Assembly (NCBI GenBank): GCA_900757595.1
Contig: CAAEOL010000012.1
Coordinates: 1 to 64,000, forward strand
Direction: 5' to 3'
Origin: an uncultured Collinsella sp.
Lineage (GTDB): Bacteria > Actinomycetota > Coriobacteriia > Coriobacteriales > Coriobacteriaceae
DNA: 64,000 nucleotides
The notes under the pieces were generated by a model, which saw nothing but the letters and a program-made list of their open reading frames with translations, was not told the origin of the DNA and made no database searches. A program made the translations under genes and the position numbers. Positions 51,945 to 62,291 of this stretch are shown piece by piece; the stretch's first letter is position 1; each line of letters begins with the position of its first letter.

Positions 51945-51982
51945 AAGGGCCGACCGCGGAGATGCGCGATCGGCCCTTTTTA
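51945..51982. terminator. Bidirectional terminator
   Basis: AAAGGGCCGA pairs with TCGGCCCTTTTT. It lies between the convergent rlmA and membrane protein genes. Confidence 0.9.
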
Positions 51983-52017
51983 GTTGCTTGGCTACAAAGG
52001 TTATGAGAAGCGAGCGC

Positions 52018-52419
52018 TTACAGGCGGTCCTTGTTCTCGGCCTTAACGGTGTGCGCCTGCTGAACAAAGAACAGGTCGTAGACCACGATGACAAAGGCGA
52101 CGATATTGATGGAGCTGCCGCCGAGCGCGGGAAGCGTGAGCACGGCCTGCGCAATCGTGGCGATTGCGGCAACGATGCCGAGCTTAAACGCGCCATCCAC
52201 CTGCGAGGGCTTATTGGCGCCCTTGATGCCGGCGACGCCTGCCGCAAGATCGACAACGCCCTTGGCGATAATCACGGCCGCGGCGAGCATGGCGTTCGAT
52301 CCGTAGGTGGACTCGAGCTTGCCGGTCGCGATGCCGGCGATTCCCATGATGAGACTGGCGATGCCCAGAACAAAATAAATCAGGGCAAGGATTTTGAGTG
52401 TCTTGCGAGCGGCGCTCAT
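52018..52419 (-). CDS. Small four-helix membrane protein
   Basis: 133 residues with four hydrophobic segments (about 8-28, 42-62, 76-96 and 102-122), each rich in Gly, Ala and Ile. The motif AAVIIAKGVVDLAAGVAGIKGA is like the DUF308 or similar small-helix proteins, but I do not recognise it surely. The ATG at 52419 follows AAAGGA. It ends near a shared terminator. Function unknown. Confidence 0.65.
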   Translation of the reverse strand: MSAARKTLKILALIYFVLGIASLIMGIAGIATGKLESTYGSNAMLAAAVIIAKGVVDLAAGVAGIKGANKPSQVDGAFKLGIVAAIATIAQAVLTLPALGGSSINIVAFVIVVYDLFFVQQAHTVKAENKDRL

Positions 52420-52647
52420 AGCTGGTCCTTTCGATGCGGGCGCGGAGAATCTGTCGCACCCAGGTTGCGGCACATATCGTGAAGCACATTGTAGTTCAAC
52501 GGGGCGATGCATGCGTTTGAAAGCGTTTCTTACCTGCACGGTCCAACCTTTCAAAAAGGAAAGCTGGGCGTAAGTCAAATCGATGGCAGCTCATGTACGG
52601 CGCTGCGATGATGAAGGCGTAACAAGGAGTTGGTCTAAGGAGGAGCC

Positions 52648-52791
52648 ATGATGTACGGAACAGGGCAAGTGCGCGAGTCGCGGTCGTTGGGAAGGCGCAT
52701 GAGTGATTCTGTGATTGCCGCCGTGTGCACGGGATTGATGGCGGTGCTTTGCATTGGGATGCTGTGGACCATGTCGCATGTGGGACAATAG
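52648..52791 (+). CDS. Small single-helix membrane protein
   Basis: A 47-residue ORF with a strong ribosome-binding site (AAGGAGGAG, 2 bases before ATG-ATG, so use of the second ATG gives better spacing). Charged N-terminus RESRSLGRRMSD, then one hydrophobic helix (VIAAVCTGLMAVLCIGMLW). It lies 63 bases upstream of rsmJ and may be co-transcribed. No family recognised. The good ribosome-binding site and helix are the only support. Confidence 0.5.
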   Translation: MMYGTGQVRESRSLGRRMSDSVIAAVCTGLMAVLCIGMLWTMSHVGQ

Positions 52792-52854
52792 CGGACGGTT
52801 GGGCGCCGACAGAGGCGGCGCTCGCGTATTCGTTTTGCTTGTTAAGGAGTGCCC

Positions 52855-53559
52855 ATGGGCGTCGTCGATCCCTTTTCTGTTGCTCGGGCGGCAGGGCTCG
52901 AGTTAACCAGGACACCCGAGGGCCTCACGCTCACCGATGGCTCGATGGAGCTGCGAGCCGATTTTGCCCGCATGCTTCCACGACTCAAGCAGGGCCGCTT
53001 GCAACAGGAGCTGCTGGTGAAGGCCGCGCGCGCGAAAGGCGTTGAGCATCCGTGGGCAATCGATGCCACGGCAGGTTTTGGCGAGGATTCGCTGCTGCTG
53101 GCAGCCGCGGGCTTTGCGGTCGATTTGTATGAGCAGGACTGCGTGATCGCGGCGTTGCTTCAAGATGCGCTGGACCGCGCGGCAGATAATCCGGCGCTTG
53201 CGACAGTCGCGGCGCGCATGCGCTTGCATGCGGGCGAGGACAGCATTGCCGGCCTTCGCCATACAGCTGAGCTGGTCGAGCACGGTGAGCTCGCGGCTCC
53301 CGATGTGGTGTATCTGGACCCCATGTTTCCCGAGCGTACCAAGAGCGCGGCGGTGAAAAAGAAGTTTCAGCTCTTGCACCATCTGGAACAGCCGTGTGCC
53401 GATGAGGAGGCGCTGGTCGAAGCCGCGCTTGCGCCGCGCCCGCGCAAGGTTGTTATCAAGCGGCCGGTGAAGGGGCCGCTGCTTGCCGGCGTTAAGCCGA
53501 GCTATCAGCTTGCGGGCAAGGCCGTTCGTTACGATGTTCTGGTGCCGCCGCGCCCGTAG
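52855..53559 (+). CDS. rsmJ: 16S rRNA (guanine1516-N2)-methyltransferase-like
   Basis: 234 residues. A SAM-binding Rossmann fold with AIDATAGFGEDSLLLAAAGF (about 67-86), the acceptor motif VVYLDPMFPERTKSA and the late VVIKRPVKGPLL. This set is the RsmJ/YhiQ signature. The start is the ATG at 52855, 5 bases after AAGGAG; a GTG at 52849 inside the ribosome-binding site is unlikely. Confidence 0.88.
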   Translation: MGVVDPFSVARAAGLELTRTPEGLTLTDGSMELRADFARMLPRLKQGRLQQELLVKAARAKGVEHPWAIDATAGFGEDSLLLAAAGFAVDLYEQDCVIAALLQDALDRAADNPALATVAARMRLHAGEDSIAGLRHTAELVEHGELAAPDVVYLDPMFPERTKSAAVKKKFQLLHHLEQPCADEEALVEAALAPRPRKVVIKRPVKGPLLAGVKPSYQLAGKAVRYDVLVPPRP

Positions 53560-53607
53560 CTTCCGTACAACGGCTGGCACTCCGTCAGTGCTGTGCCGAT
53601 GCGGGGT

Positions 53608-53904
53608 CTATTTCCAAGGGTGCGACGTCAGGTGCCAGCCGCCGCAGTATTCGCATTTGTAGCAGGCCAGCCCGCGACGTCCGCGGTTTTCGCAGTCGGC
53701 CATAACTGCTTCGACCTCGGCGCGCGTGTCGTAACGGTTTTTGCGCTCGCACGACTTGTAGCGCCAGGCTTCATCGCGCGCGGCGTCCAGGGCGTCGCGG
53801 CGCTCGTCCTCGCGCGCAAACAGGTCGCTCATATCGCCGCCGGTGGCAGCGCCCAAAAACTCGCTTTTGGCCTTTGACCAGGCGGCTCGCTTTTTGCTTC
53901 CCAT
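53608..53904 (-). CDS. Conserved hypothetical protein with C-terminal zinc-binding pattern
   Basis: 98 residues. The N-terminal half is charged and helical (SDLFAREDERRDALDAARDE), followed by KNRYDTRAEVEAVMADCENR. The C-terminus reads CYKCEYCGGWHLTSHPW, with four Cys/His in zinc-finger order. It could be a nucleic-acid-binding accessory protein; no name fits. The ATG at 53904 is chosen; an ATG at 53925 would add 7 residues. Confidence 0.65.
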   Translation of the reverse strand: MGSKKRAAWSKAKSEFLGAATGGDMSDLFAREDERRDALDAARDEAWRYKSCERKNRYDTRAEVEAVMADCENRGRRGLACYKCEYCGGWHLTSHPWK

Positions 53905-53930
53905 CTGCTTCGCGCCCCTCTTCAAACGCT

Positions 53931-53958
53931 GGTATCATTGCTCAATCAAAGTGATACC
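53931..53958. promoter_or_regulatory. Dyad in the divergent promoter of the GNAT gene
   Basis: GGTATCA (53931-53937) and TGATACC (53952-53958) form a perfect 7-bp inverted repeat. It lies between the divergent hypothetical and acetyltransferase genes and may bind a regulator. Confidence 0.4.
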
Positions 53959-53978
53959 AATAAACGTGAGGTCGCCGC

Positions 53979-54470
53979 GTGATGATCAGAAAAACCCTCG
54001 ATACCGACATTCCCGCCGTCATAGGTATCTATGACGCCGCTCGCGCTTTTATGCGCGCACATGGCAACGCCACACAGTGGCCCGAGGGCACACCTTCGGC
54101 CGAGCAGCTGGCTGCCGATATCGCCGCCGGTGGCAGCTATGTGTGCGAAGTCAACGGTCGCGTGGTGGCGACGTTTGCCTTTCTGCCGGGCCCGGACGAG
54201 TGCTATGACGTTATCGAGGACGGTCAGTGGCGTAGCAACACTCCGTACGCCGTACTGCACCGCGTGGCGTCCGACGGCACCGTGCACGGTATCGCGGCCG
54301 CGATGTTTGCCTTTGCCAAGGAGCGCGCTGACCACCTGCGTATCGATACGCATGCGGACAACCTGCCCATGCAGGGCGCGAGCATGAAGGCGGGGTTCGA
54401 GCGCGCCGGCGTCGTGTATGTGTCAGACGGCACGCCGCGTGTTGCGTTCGACTGGCTGCGCGAGGCATAA
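53979..54470 (+). CDS. GNAT-family N-acetyltransferase
   Basis: 163 residues. A GNAT fold with the motif A-like region about 105-130 (AAAMFAFAKERADHLRIDTH) and a final GFERAGVVYV. The acetyl-CoA loop is weakly conserved. GTG at 53979 or ATG at 53982 can start it; GTGAGG lies 7-10 bases before. The acceptor is unknown. Confidence 0.82.
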   Translation: MMIRKTLDTDIPAVIGIYDAARAFMRAHGNATQWPEGTPSAEQLAADIAAGGSYVCEVNGRVVATFAFLPGPDECYDVIEDGQWRSNTPYAVLHRVASDGTVHGIAAAMFAFAKERADHLRIDTHADNLPMQGASMKAGFERAGVVYVSDGTPRVAFDWLREA

Positions 54471-54506
54471 GAGCGGGAACGCGTATCAACAATCCATGTA
54501 CATGAA

Positions 54507-54530
54507 AATGGCCCCGGGTGGGGCCATGTT
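54507..54530. terminator. Terminator
   Basis: ATGGCCCC, GGGT loop, GGGGCCAT, then GTTTG. It lies between the convergent GNAT and mscL genes. Confidence 0.7.
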
Positions 54531-54588
54531 TGATTGCCACGCTGGTTTGCGAGGCGGTAGATGTGGCGCGCTGCCGGCTCTAAGGCGC

Positions 54589-55014
54589 CTACGGCCGGGG
54601 CAGCTCGCTTCCGCAGTGGCAACACTTGGTCGCGCCCTCATGTACCTCTTCTAGGCAATAGGGACAGACGGGCTTGGGCGCAGCTTGTTCGGCGGCGGTA
54701 CCGGCGAGCTTGTCGCTAATTTCCTGCGCCTTGTTGAATGCCTTGACGATGGCAAAGACGATCGCCGCCACAATCAAAAAGTTGATGCACGCGCCAATGA
54801 ACGCTCCAAAGTCGATATTGGTTCCCGGCACCACCAGCCCCGAGATCTCGGTGGCGCTGCCGCCGGCAATCACGGAGATAAGCGGGTTGATGATGTTATC
54901 GGTAAGCGAGGTCACGATAGAGGTAAATGCGCCGCCGATAATCACGCCGACGGCCATGTCCATCACGTTGCCGCGGTTGATGAATTCCTTGAACTCGTTG
55001 AGTAATGCCTTCAT
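54589..55014 (-). CDS. mscL: Large-conductance mechanosensitive channel with zinc-ribbon tail
   Basis: 141 residues. MscL core: N-terminal helix EFKEFINRGNVMDMAVGVII, TM1 with GGAFTSIVTSL, the periplasmic loop, TM2 (FGAFIGACINFLIVAAIVFA), then a helical bundle. The C-terminus adds CPYCLEEVHEGATKCCHCGS, a zinc-ribbon pattern that common MscL proteins lack. The channel opens to release osmolytes on hypo-osmotic shock. ATG at 55014. Confidence 0.93.
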   Translation of the reverse strand: MKALLNEFKEFINRGNVMDMAVGVIIGGAFTSIVTSLTDNIINPLISVIAGGSATEISGLVVPGTNIDFGAFIGACINFLIVAAIVFAIVKAFNKAQEISDKLAGTAAEQAAPKPVCPYCLEEVHEGATKCCHCGSELPRP

Positions 55015-55258
55015 GGTGGCTCCTCGCTGTTGTGGGGCTCGCGTTGTTGCCGCCCCAGATGAGTCCCGGCAGACAAAAGGGGAGGTGCCGGCTTTCGCAA
55101 GGCGCGAACCTACGAAAATCGCCGCGCGGCAACGCGGAGCGATGAGCTCGGTCGGGGGATAGGGCCCGCTTCGCCCGCCGGCCCGTAAATTGTATCATCC
55201 AGTGTGGAACGAGGGTGCCCGTTGCCGCGTGCGATGGGCCTGCAATAAGAGGAGGGCC

Positions 55259-57262
55259 ATGTCGAAGCAAGCGGTCGTTGGAATCTTGGCGCATGTCGAT
55301 GCCGGCAAGACTACGCTGGCCGAGGCCATGCTGTTCAACGCGGGTCGCATTCGCAAGCGCGGCCGTGTGGACGACGGCGACTCGCACCTGGATACCAGCG
55401 CTATCGAACGCGAGCGCGGCATCACGATTTTCTCGTCGCAGGCCGTGCTCGACCACGGAGATACCCACGTCATGCTTGTGGACGCCCCCGGTCACGTGGA
55501 TTTTTCGGCCGAGGCAGAGCGCACATTGCGCGCGCTCGACTACGCGATTTTGGTTGTGGGCGCCAACGATGGCGTGCAGGGGCACACCGAAACCCTGTGG
55601 CGCCTGCTTGCACGTTATGACATCCCGACGTTCATCTTCATCAACAAGATCGATTTGGAGAATCCTGGCCGCGATGTTTTGCTGACACAGCTTGGGCAGC
55701 GTCTTTCCGAGGGCTGCCTGGATGCCAATGAACTGCTGGCGGGCGGCGCCGCTTGGGAGGACGCTGCCGCGTTGGACGAGGCAGCCCTCGAGGAGTTTCT
55801 TGAGACGGGTGAGCTTTCCATCGCAACGCTGTCGCGCATGGTTGCCGAGCGCAAGCTCTTTCCCTGCTTTGCCGGCTCGGCGCTCAAGGACCAGGGCGTG
55901 GGCGAGCTGCTGGACGGCATATGCGCGCTGATGCGTGAGAGGGCGTGGCCGCCGGAGTTCGCCGCGCGTGTCTATCGTGTCAGCCGCGGTGTTCGCGGCG
56001 AGCGCTTGGCTTGGATAAAAGTGACCGGCGGCACGCTGCGTGCAAAACAGATGATTGACGGACGCTCCGGTGCCGAGGTATGGGAGCAGAAGGTCGATCA
56101 GGTGCGCATCTATAACGGCGAGAAGTACGAGCTTGCCCAGGAAGTTGCTGCTGGCGGTATCTGTGCCGTGACGGGTCTTGCGCACGTTCTCCCGGGGGAC
56201 GCCTTGGATGCGGAGCCCGGGTGCGATGCACCCGTCATTGCGCCGGTTCTCACCTATACGGTGCTACCGGGTGAACACGATGTCCATGCGGTGTTCAAAG
56301 CACTGACTGAGCTGGCGGACGAAGATCCCATGCTCGGCGTAAGCTGGAATACTCATCTGGAGCAGATTCACCTGCAGCTGATGGGCGCCGTGCAACTCGA
56401 GGTCGTGCAGCGAGTGTTGGCCGATCGCTTTTGCCTTTCGATTGCGTTTGAGCCTGGCGGCATTCTCTATAAGGAGACTATTTCGCAGCCGGTCGAGGGC
56501 GTGGGCCACTTTGAGCCGTTGCGCCACTATGCCGAGGTGCATCTGCGTCTGGAGCCGTTGCCAGCGGGTTCGGGCGTGCAGTTTGGCACCGTGACCTCGA
56601 CCGACGAGCTCGATCTTAACTGGCAGCGCCTGGCACTCACCAACGCCATGGAGCGCGATCACCTGGGCGTGTTGACCGGCTCGCCCATTACCGATGTGCG
56701 TATTACGCTCACGGGCGGCCGTGCGCATGCCAAGCACACCGAGGGCGGTGACTTTCGTCAGGCAACGTACCGCGCGATTCGCCAAGGTTTGATGCAGGCG
56801 CGCGAGGCCGGCGCGGCGGTGCTGTTGGAGCCGTGGTACCACTTTGAGCTCGAGGTGCCGGGAGATTGCGTGGGCAGGGCGCTTTCGGATGTCACGCGCA
56901 TGGGCGCCGAGTACGAGCCGCCGGCGATGGCGGCCGACCGGGCGAAGCTTGTGGGTCGCGTGCCGGCATCCGAGGCGCAGGATTACGCGCTGGAGGTGGC
57001 TGCCTACACGAGCGGCCGCGGACATCTGTACCTGGAGTTTGCCGGTTATGCGGCTTGCCATGATGCCGAGCGCGTCATCGAGACGGCCGCCTACGAGCCC
57101 GAGGCCGATCTGCCTAACACGCCCGATTCGGTTTTTTGCGCCCACGGCGCCGGCTATACGGTCAAATGGTACGACGTGCCCGCCGCGGCACACGTAAAGA
57201 TCGATCCCGCCACCTTCCGCCCCTATCGCCCCGCCGACGCGGAATTTTTCGGCCACATGTGA
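55259..57262 (+). CDS. TetM/EF-G-like translational GTPase
   Basis: 667 residues. G1 is LAHVDAGKTTLAEAM, G2 ERERGITIF, G3 DAPGHVDFSAEAE, G4 FINKIDLENP. The last is shared with tetracycline ribosomal-protection proteins. EF-G-like domains II to V follow (GGRAHAKHTEGGDFRQATYR is the domain IV region). TetM and TetO are about 640 residues. The sequence is diverged from those, so this may be a chromosomal ribosome-rescue factor without tetracycline function. The ATG at 55259 follows GGAGGG. Its stop codon TGA lies inside a class A palindrome. Confidence 0.85.
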   Translation: MSKQAVVGILAHVDAGKTTLAEAMLFNAGRIRKRGRVDDGDSHLDTSAIERERGITIFSSQAVLDHGDTHVMLVDAPGHVDFSAEAERTLRALDYAILVVGANDGVQGHTETLWRLLARYDIPTFIFINKIDLENPGRDVLLTQLGQRLSEGCLDANELLAGGAAWEDAAALDEAALEEFLETGELSIATLSRMVAERKLFPCFAGSALKDQGVGELLDGICALMRERAWPPEFAARVYRVSRGVRGERLAWIKVTGGTLRAKQMIDGRSGAEVWEQKVDQVRIYNGEKYELAQEVAAGGICAVTGLAHVLPGDALDAEPGCDAPVIAPVLTYTVLPGEHDVHAVFKALTELADEDPMLGVSWNTHLEQIHLQLMGAVQLEVVQRVLADRFCLSIAFEPGGILYKETISQPVEGVGHFEPLRHYAEVHLRLEPLPAGSGVQFGTVTSTDELDLNWQRLALTNAMERDHLGVLTGSPITDVRITLTGGRAHAKHTEGGDFRQATYRAIRQGLMQAREAGAAVLLEPWYHFELEVPGDCVGRALSDVTRMGAEYEPPAMAADRAKLVGRVPASEAQDYALEVAAYTSGRGHLYLEFAGYAACHDAERVIETAAYEPEADLPNTPDSVFCAHGAGYTVKWYDVPAAAHVKIDPATFRPYRPADAEFFGHM

Positions 57263-57286
57263 CAAAGGGACAGTCCCTTTGTCACA
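57258..57286. repeat. Class A palindrome supplying a stop codon
   Basis: A perfect copy of TGTGACAAAGGGAC-A-GTCCC plus mirror. The TGA stop of the GTPase gene is at 57260-57262, within its first five bases. Confidence 0.88.
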
Positions 57287-57290
57287 TTCA

Positions 57291-57320
57291 GTTGGTATAA
57301 CTCGGTATAAGTTGGTATAA
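57291..57320 (+). promoter_or_regulatory. Three 10-bp direct repeats before the AAA ATPase gene
   Basis: GTTGGTATAA, CTCGGTATAA and GTTGGTATAA lie end to end, so each TATAA-box falls on the same helix face. The block ends 35 bases before the ATG. It looks like an iteron-type operator overlapping the promoter. Confidence 0.65.
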
Positions 57321-57355
57321 CTATTATCAGCGTTTGCCAATCCGAGGAGGCCGAC

Positions 57356-58474
57356 ATGAATCCAAATCCCTTTAAGCCAACGGCTGGTAAGCGACCTCCG
57401 GTGCTCATCGGTCGCGAGTCGGTCATCGAAGATTTTGAGGAAGGGCTCGATAACGGTGCCGGAGCGCCGGGCAGACTCATGCTCATTACAGGAAACCGCG
57501 GCTGTGGCAAAACGGTTCTCCTGCGGGAGCTGCAACGTCAGGCCAGTGAGCGCGGATGGGCGGTTGTCTCCGATTCCGCTTCGCTTGGCTTATGCGACCG
57601 CTTGGTCGATGCGCTTCGCTCGAATAAACCCGTTGTGACGTCAATGGAGTTTGGTCCGTCATTTGGCCGAATGTCGGTCGAGGCGGCGCGGGCAAAAGGC
57701 GAGACGTTGCGGGGGCTGGTCAACGAGAAGCTCAAGAAGCTCGGTCCAGGCAAGGGCATCCTGCTTGCGATTGACGAGGCTCAATCGGCGTCTATTGAGG
57801 AGCTGGCGGCCCTTGCCGTTCTCTATCAGCAGGTGCTGGGAGATCAGGATGCCACGGGCTTGCCCGATGGCGACCAGCGTGGTCTTGCGCTGGTTTTTGC
57901 CGGCTTGCCTAACATGGTTGACGATTTGCTCGAAGAGCCGAGCGTGACGTTTTTGCGACGTGCCCAGCAGCGTACGTTGGGGGCGATTTCTTTGCCCCAG
58001 GTGCGCGATTCATATATCCAGACGGTCAAGTGCGCTGGTCTTTACGTTGATGCGGAGACCGCGGACCTTGCGGCGCACGCGAGCATGGGGCATCCCTATA
58101 TGGTTCAGCTGGTGGGATATTACATGTGGCGGTCTGCCGTCCGACGTGGCTCGCAACTCATTGAAAGGCGCGATGTCGAGGATGGCCATGCGGATGCCGT
58201 CTCCGAGTTTTACGAAGCGGTTGACGCGCCTCTGTATTACGGGCTGCGCAGTCCGCAGCGCCTCTTTATCGAGGCTATGGCGGTTGACGAGGGTAAACCG
58301 ACGCGTATGGCGGATATCATTGAGCGCTGCGACCGTACTCAGAGTTGGGCGAGCAAATATCGCGCAAGCCTGATTCGCGAGCGCGTCATCGAGGCTGCCG
58401 GATATGGCCTCGTCCGGTTTACCGTGCCCATGCTGGGCGAGTACATCCGCGAACGCGTTTTATGGCACGAGTAA
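57356..58474 (+). CDS. AAA ATPase with winged-helix C-terminus (first of two)
   Basis: 372 residues. Start PNPFKPTAGKRPPVLIGRES, Walker A GNRGCGKTVLL (about 46-56), Walker B ILLAIDEAQ (about 136-144), a sensor-1-like LVFAGLPN near 180, then a helical part with GHPYMVQLVGYYMW, and a C-terminal winged-helix-like region ending LVRFTVPMLGEYIRER. The layout is like ORC/Cdc6-type or STAND ATPases. It has a paralogue at 61075; both share the NPF start, LPN motif, FLRRAQQ and the wHTH end. It lies upstream of the UvrA-like gene. ATG at 57356 after GAGGAGG. Function unknown; repair or replication control is possible. Confidence 0.8.
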   Translation: MNPNPFKPTAGKRPPVLIGRESVIEDFEEGLDNGAGAPGRLMLITGNRGCGKTVLLRELQRQASERGWAVVSDSASLGLCDRLVDALRSNKPVVTSMEFGPSFGRMSVEAARAKGETLRGLVNEKLKKLGPGKGILLAIDEAQSASIEELAALAVLYQQVLGDQDATGLPDGDQRGLALVFAGLPNMVDDLLEEPSVTFLRRAQQRTLGAISLPQVRDSYIQTVKCAGLYVDAETADLAAHASMGHPYMVQLVGYYMWRSAVRRGSQLIERRDVEDGHADAVSEFYEAVDAPLYYGLRSPQRLFIEAMAVDEGKPTRMADIIERCDRTQSWASKYRASLIRERVIEAAGYGLVRFTVPMLGEYIRERVLWHE

Positions 58475-58519
58475 TGTGACAAAGGGACTGTCCCTTTGTC
58501 ACATTCCTTTGTCACATTC
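58475..58519. repeat. Class A palindrome plus an extra half-arm
   Basis: TGTGACAAAGGGACTGTCCC and mirror end at 58503, followed by a further CCTTTGTCACATTC half-site (58506-58519). It starts on the base after the TAA of the ATPase gene. Confidence 0.85.
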
Positions 58520-58539
58520 GATTAACAGGAAGGGGAGCG

Positions 58540-61032
<2,493 letters not shown>

Positions 61033-61037
61033 CAGGA

Positions 61038-61066
61038 TGTGACAAAGGGACAGTCCCTTTGTCACA
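61038..61066. repeat. Class A palindrome
   Basis: A perfect copy, 5 bases after the UvrA stop and 9 bases before the convergent AAA ATPase stop; a likely shared terminator hairpin. Confidence 0.88.
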
Positions 61067-61074
61067 TCCGATGC

Positions 61075-62175
61075 CTATTTCACGCATTGAGCGGCGAGAT
61101 AGTCGCGGAAGAACGGTAATTCAAAAGCGACGATTCCGCGCCCACGTTCTCCAATGATGCCGGCGTCTATCATGCGGCGTCGGTAGCGGGAGACCTGTTG
61201 CGGCGAACGCTTAAGGCGCTCGACAAGGTCAGCGGTGGTGGACTCTTCTTCGTCATCGAGCATGGCGATGAGAAATCGCTTGTCCTCCGCAGTGAGTTCC
61301 CGATAGGTCGCTGCGAGGATCCGGTCGTCCATTTCATCGCGTGCGATTTTGATTCCCTGGTCAAAGTCGCGAGATGATATTTCCCTCGAGTTGCTCGTGA
61401 GATCCCAGGCGCGGTAACCCACAAGCTGCAAAAGGAAAGGAAAGCCCGAAATCGAGCGAACGGCCTTATCGATTCCCTCGGCATCCGCCAGACGGTCGTT
61501 TTCCTGGATCGTTCGGATCAAGGCCTCGCGTACATCGTAGTCGGCGATACGCCCCAGATGATATTGCTGGGCGCGACGAAGGAACGAGACCGTCTTGTGG
61601 TTCAGCAACGTCGAGACGTTGTTGGGAAGTCCCGCCATGAGTAGGGCGACGCGTTTCCCATCGGTCACAAAGTGCTGATACGTGGCTGCGAGCTGGATCA
61701 TCTCGTCGAGCGTCGGGTCGACCTCATCAACCGTGACGAGTAGACCGGTGCCCGTTTCGTTGAGCTGGTCGATGATGTCGCTCATGCGATAACGCCAAGT
61801 CGAGGCATCGTGAACGCGATTGACCTCGATACTGCCGAGCGGCGCGATTCCGAGACCGGTGACTTCGAAGTTGTTAGACGGGTTGATGAGATGGCCTGCA
61901 GCACGTTTCGCCCCGAGCTCGATTTCCTCAAGCATTCCCGAGAGCGCGGTCGTCTTTACCGCTATCCAGCCGTGGGATTCCGCCCTTGTTGCGAGCGACG
62001 ACATGAGAGCGGTTTTACCGGTTCCACGCGCGCCTGAGAAGATCGAGGTCAATTCCGGGCGTCTACGCTGGCTCAAGAAGGCACGGTCCAAATCCCGAAT
62101 AATCTGTTGTCTGCCGGCGAGATGGGCAGGAACCTCACCAAAACTGGGGGTAAACGGGTTCTCGAGATATTCCAC
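61075..62175 (-). CDS. AAA ATPase with winged-helix C-terminus (second of two)
   Basis: 366 residues from the GTG at 62175, 6 bases after AAGGAG. Start ENPFTPSFGEVPAHLAGRQQ, Walker A GARGTGKTALM (about 48-58), Walker B LLVTVDEVD, sensor-like LLMAGLPN, FLRRAQQYHLG, then GFPFLLQLVGYRAWDL. C-terminal winged helix: STTADLVERLKRSPQQVSRY then GIIGERGRGIVAFELPFF. It is paralogous to the gene at 57356 but convergent on the UvrA-like gene. It may bind the 10-bp repeats before its own start. Function unknown. Confidence 0.8.
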   Translation of the reverse strand: MEYLENPFTPSFGEVPAHLAGRQQIIRDLDRAFLSQRRRPELTSIFSGARGTGKTALMSSLATRAESHGWIAVKTTALSGMLEEIELGAKRAAGHLINPSNNFEVTGLGIAPLGSIEVNRVHDASTWRYRMSDIIDQLNETGTGLLVTVDEVDPTLDEMIQLAATYQHFVTDGKRVALLMAGLPNNVSTLLNHKTVSFLRRAQQYHLGRIADYDVREALIRTIQENDRLADAEGIDKAVRSISGFPFLLQLVGYRAWDLTSNSREISSRDFDQGIKIARDEMDDRILAATYRELTAEDKRFLIAMLDDEEESTTADLVERLKRSPQQVSRYRRRMIDAGIIGERGRGIVAFELPFFRDYLAAQCVK

Positions 62176-62213
62176 AAGGCTCTCCTTTCACATCGCCGTT
62201 TAACTCCATTTTA

Positions 62214-62233
62214 TTCTAGTTAATTCTGATTAA
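62214..62233 (-). promoter_or_regulatory. Two 10-bp direct repeats before the second AAA ATPase gene
   Basis: TTCTAGTTAA and TTCTGATTAA (plus strand), 8 of 10 bases equal. They lie 39 bases upstream of the GTG. The same 10-bp phasing is seen before the paralogue. Confidence 0.5.
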
Positions 62234-62262
62234 AAGCGACGGCTCGTTATTTGGTGCATCAA

Positions 62263-62291
62263 TGTGACAAAGGGACAGTCCCTTTGTCACA
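62263..62291. repeat. Class A palindrome supplying the trmL stop codon
   Basis: A perfect copy. The minus-strand TGA stop of trmL (62287-62289) lies in its first bases (GGC ATG TGA). Confidence 0.88.

Noticed and set aside
55259..57262. Acquired tetracycline-resistance gene
   Set aside because: Family similarity alone is not enough: the sequence is diverged, base use is like the neighbours, and there is no mobile element beside it.
57291..57320. Replication origin iterons
   Set aside because: Only three repeats, directly in a promoter, with no DnaA boxes or A+T-rich unwinding stretch of origin size nearby.
54896..57535. Long minus-strand frames opposite the TetM-like GTPase gene (429 and 423 codons)
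   Set aside because: They are shadows of a GTPase with all G motifs intact and have no domain features.
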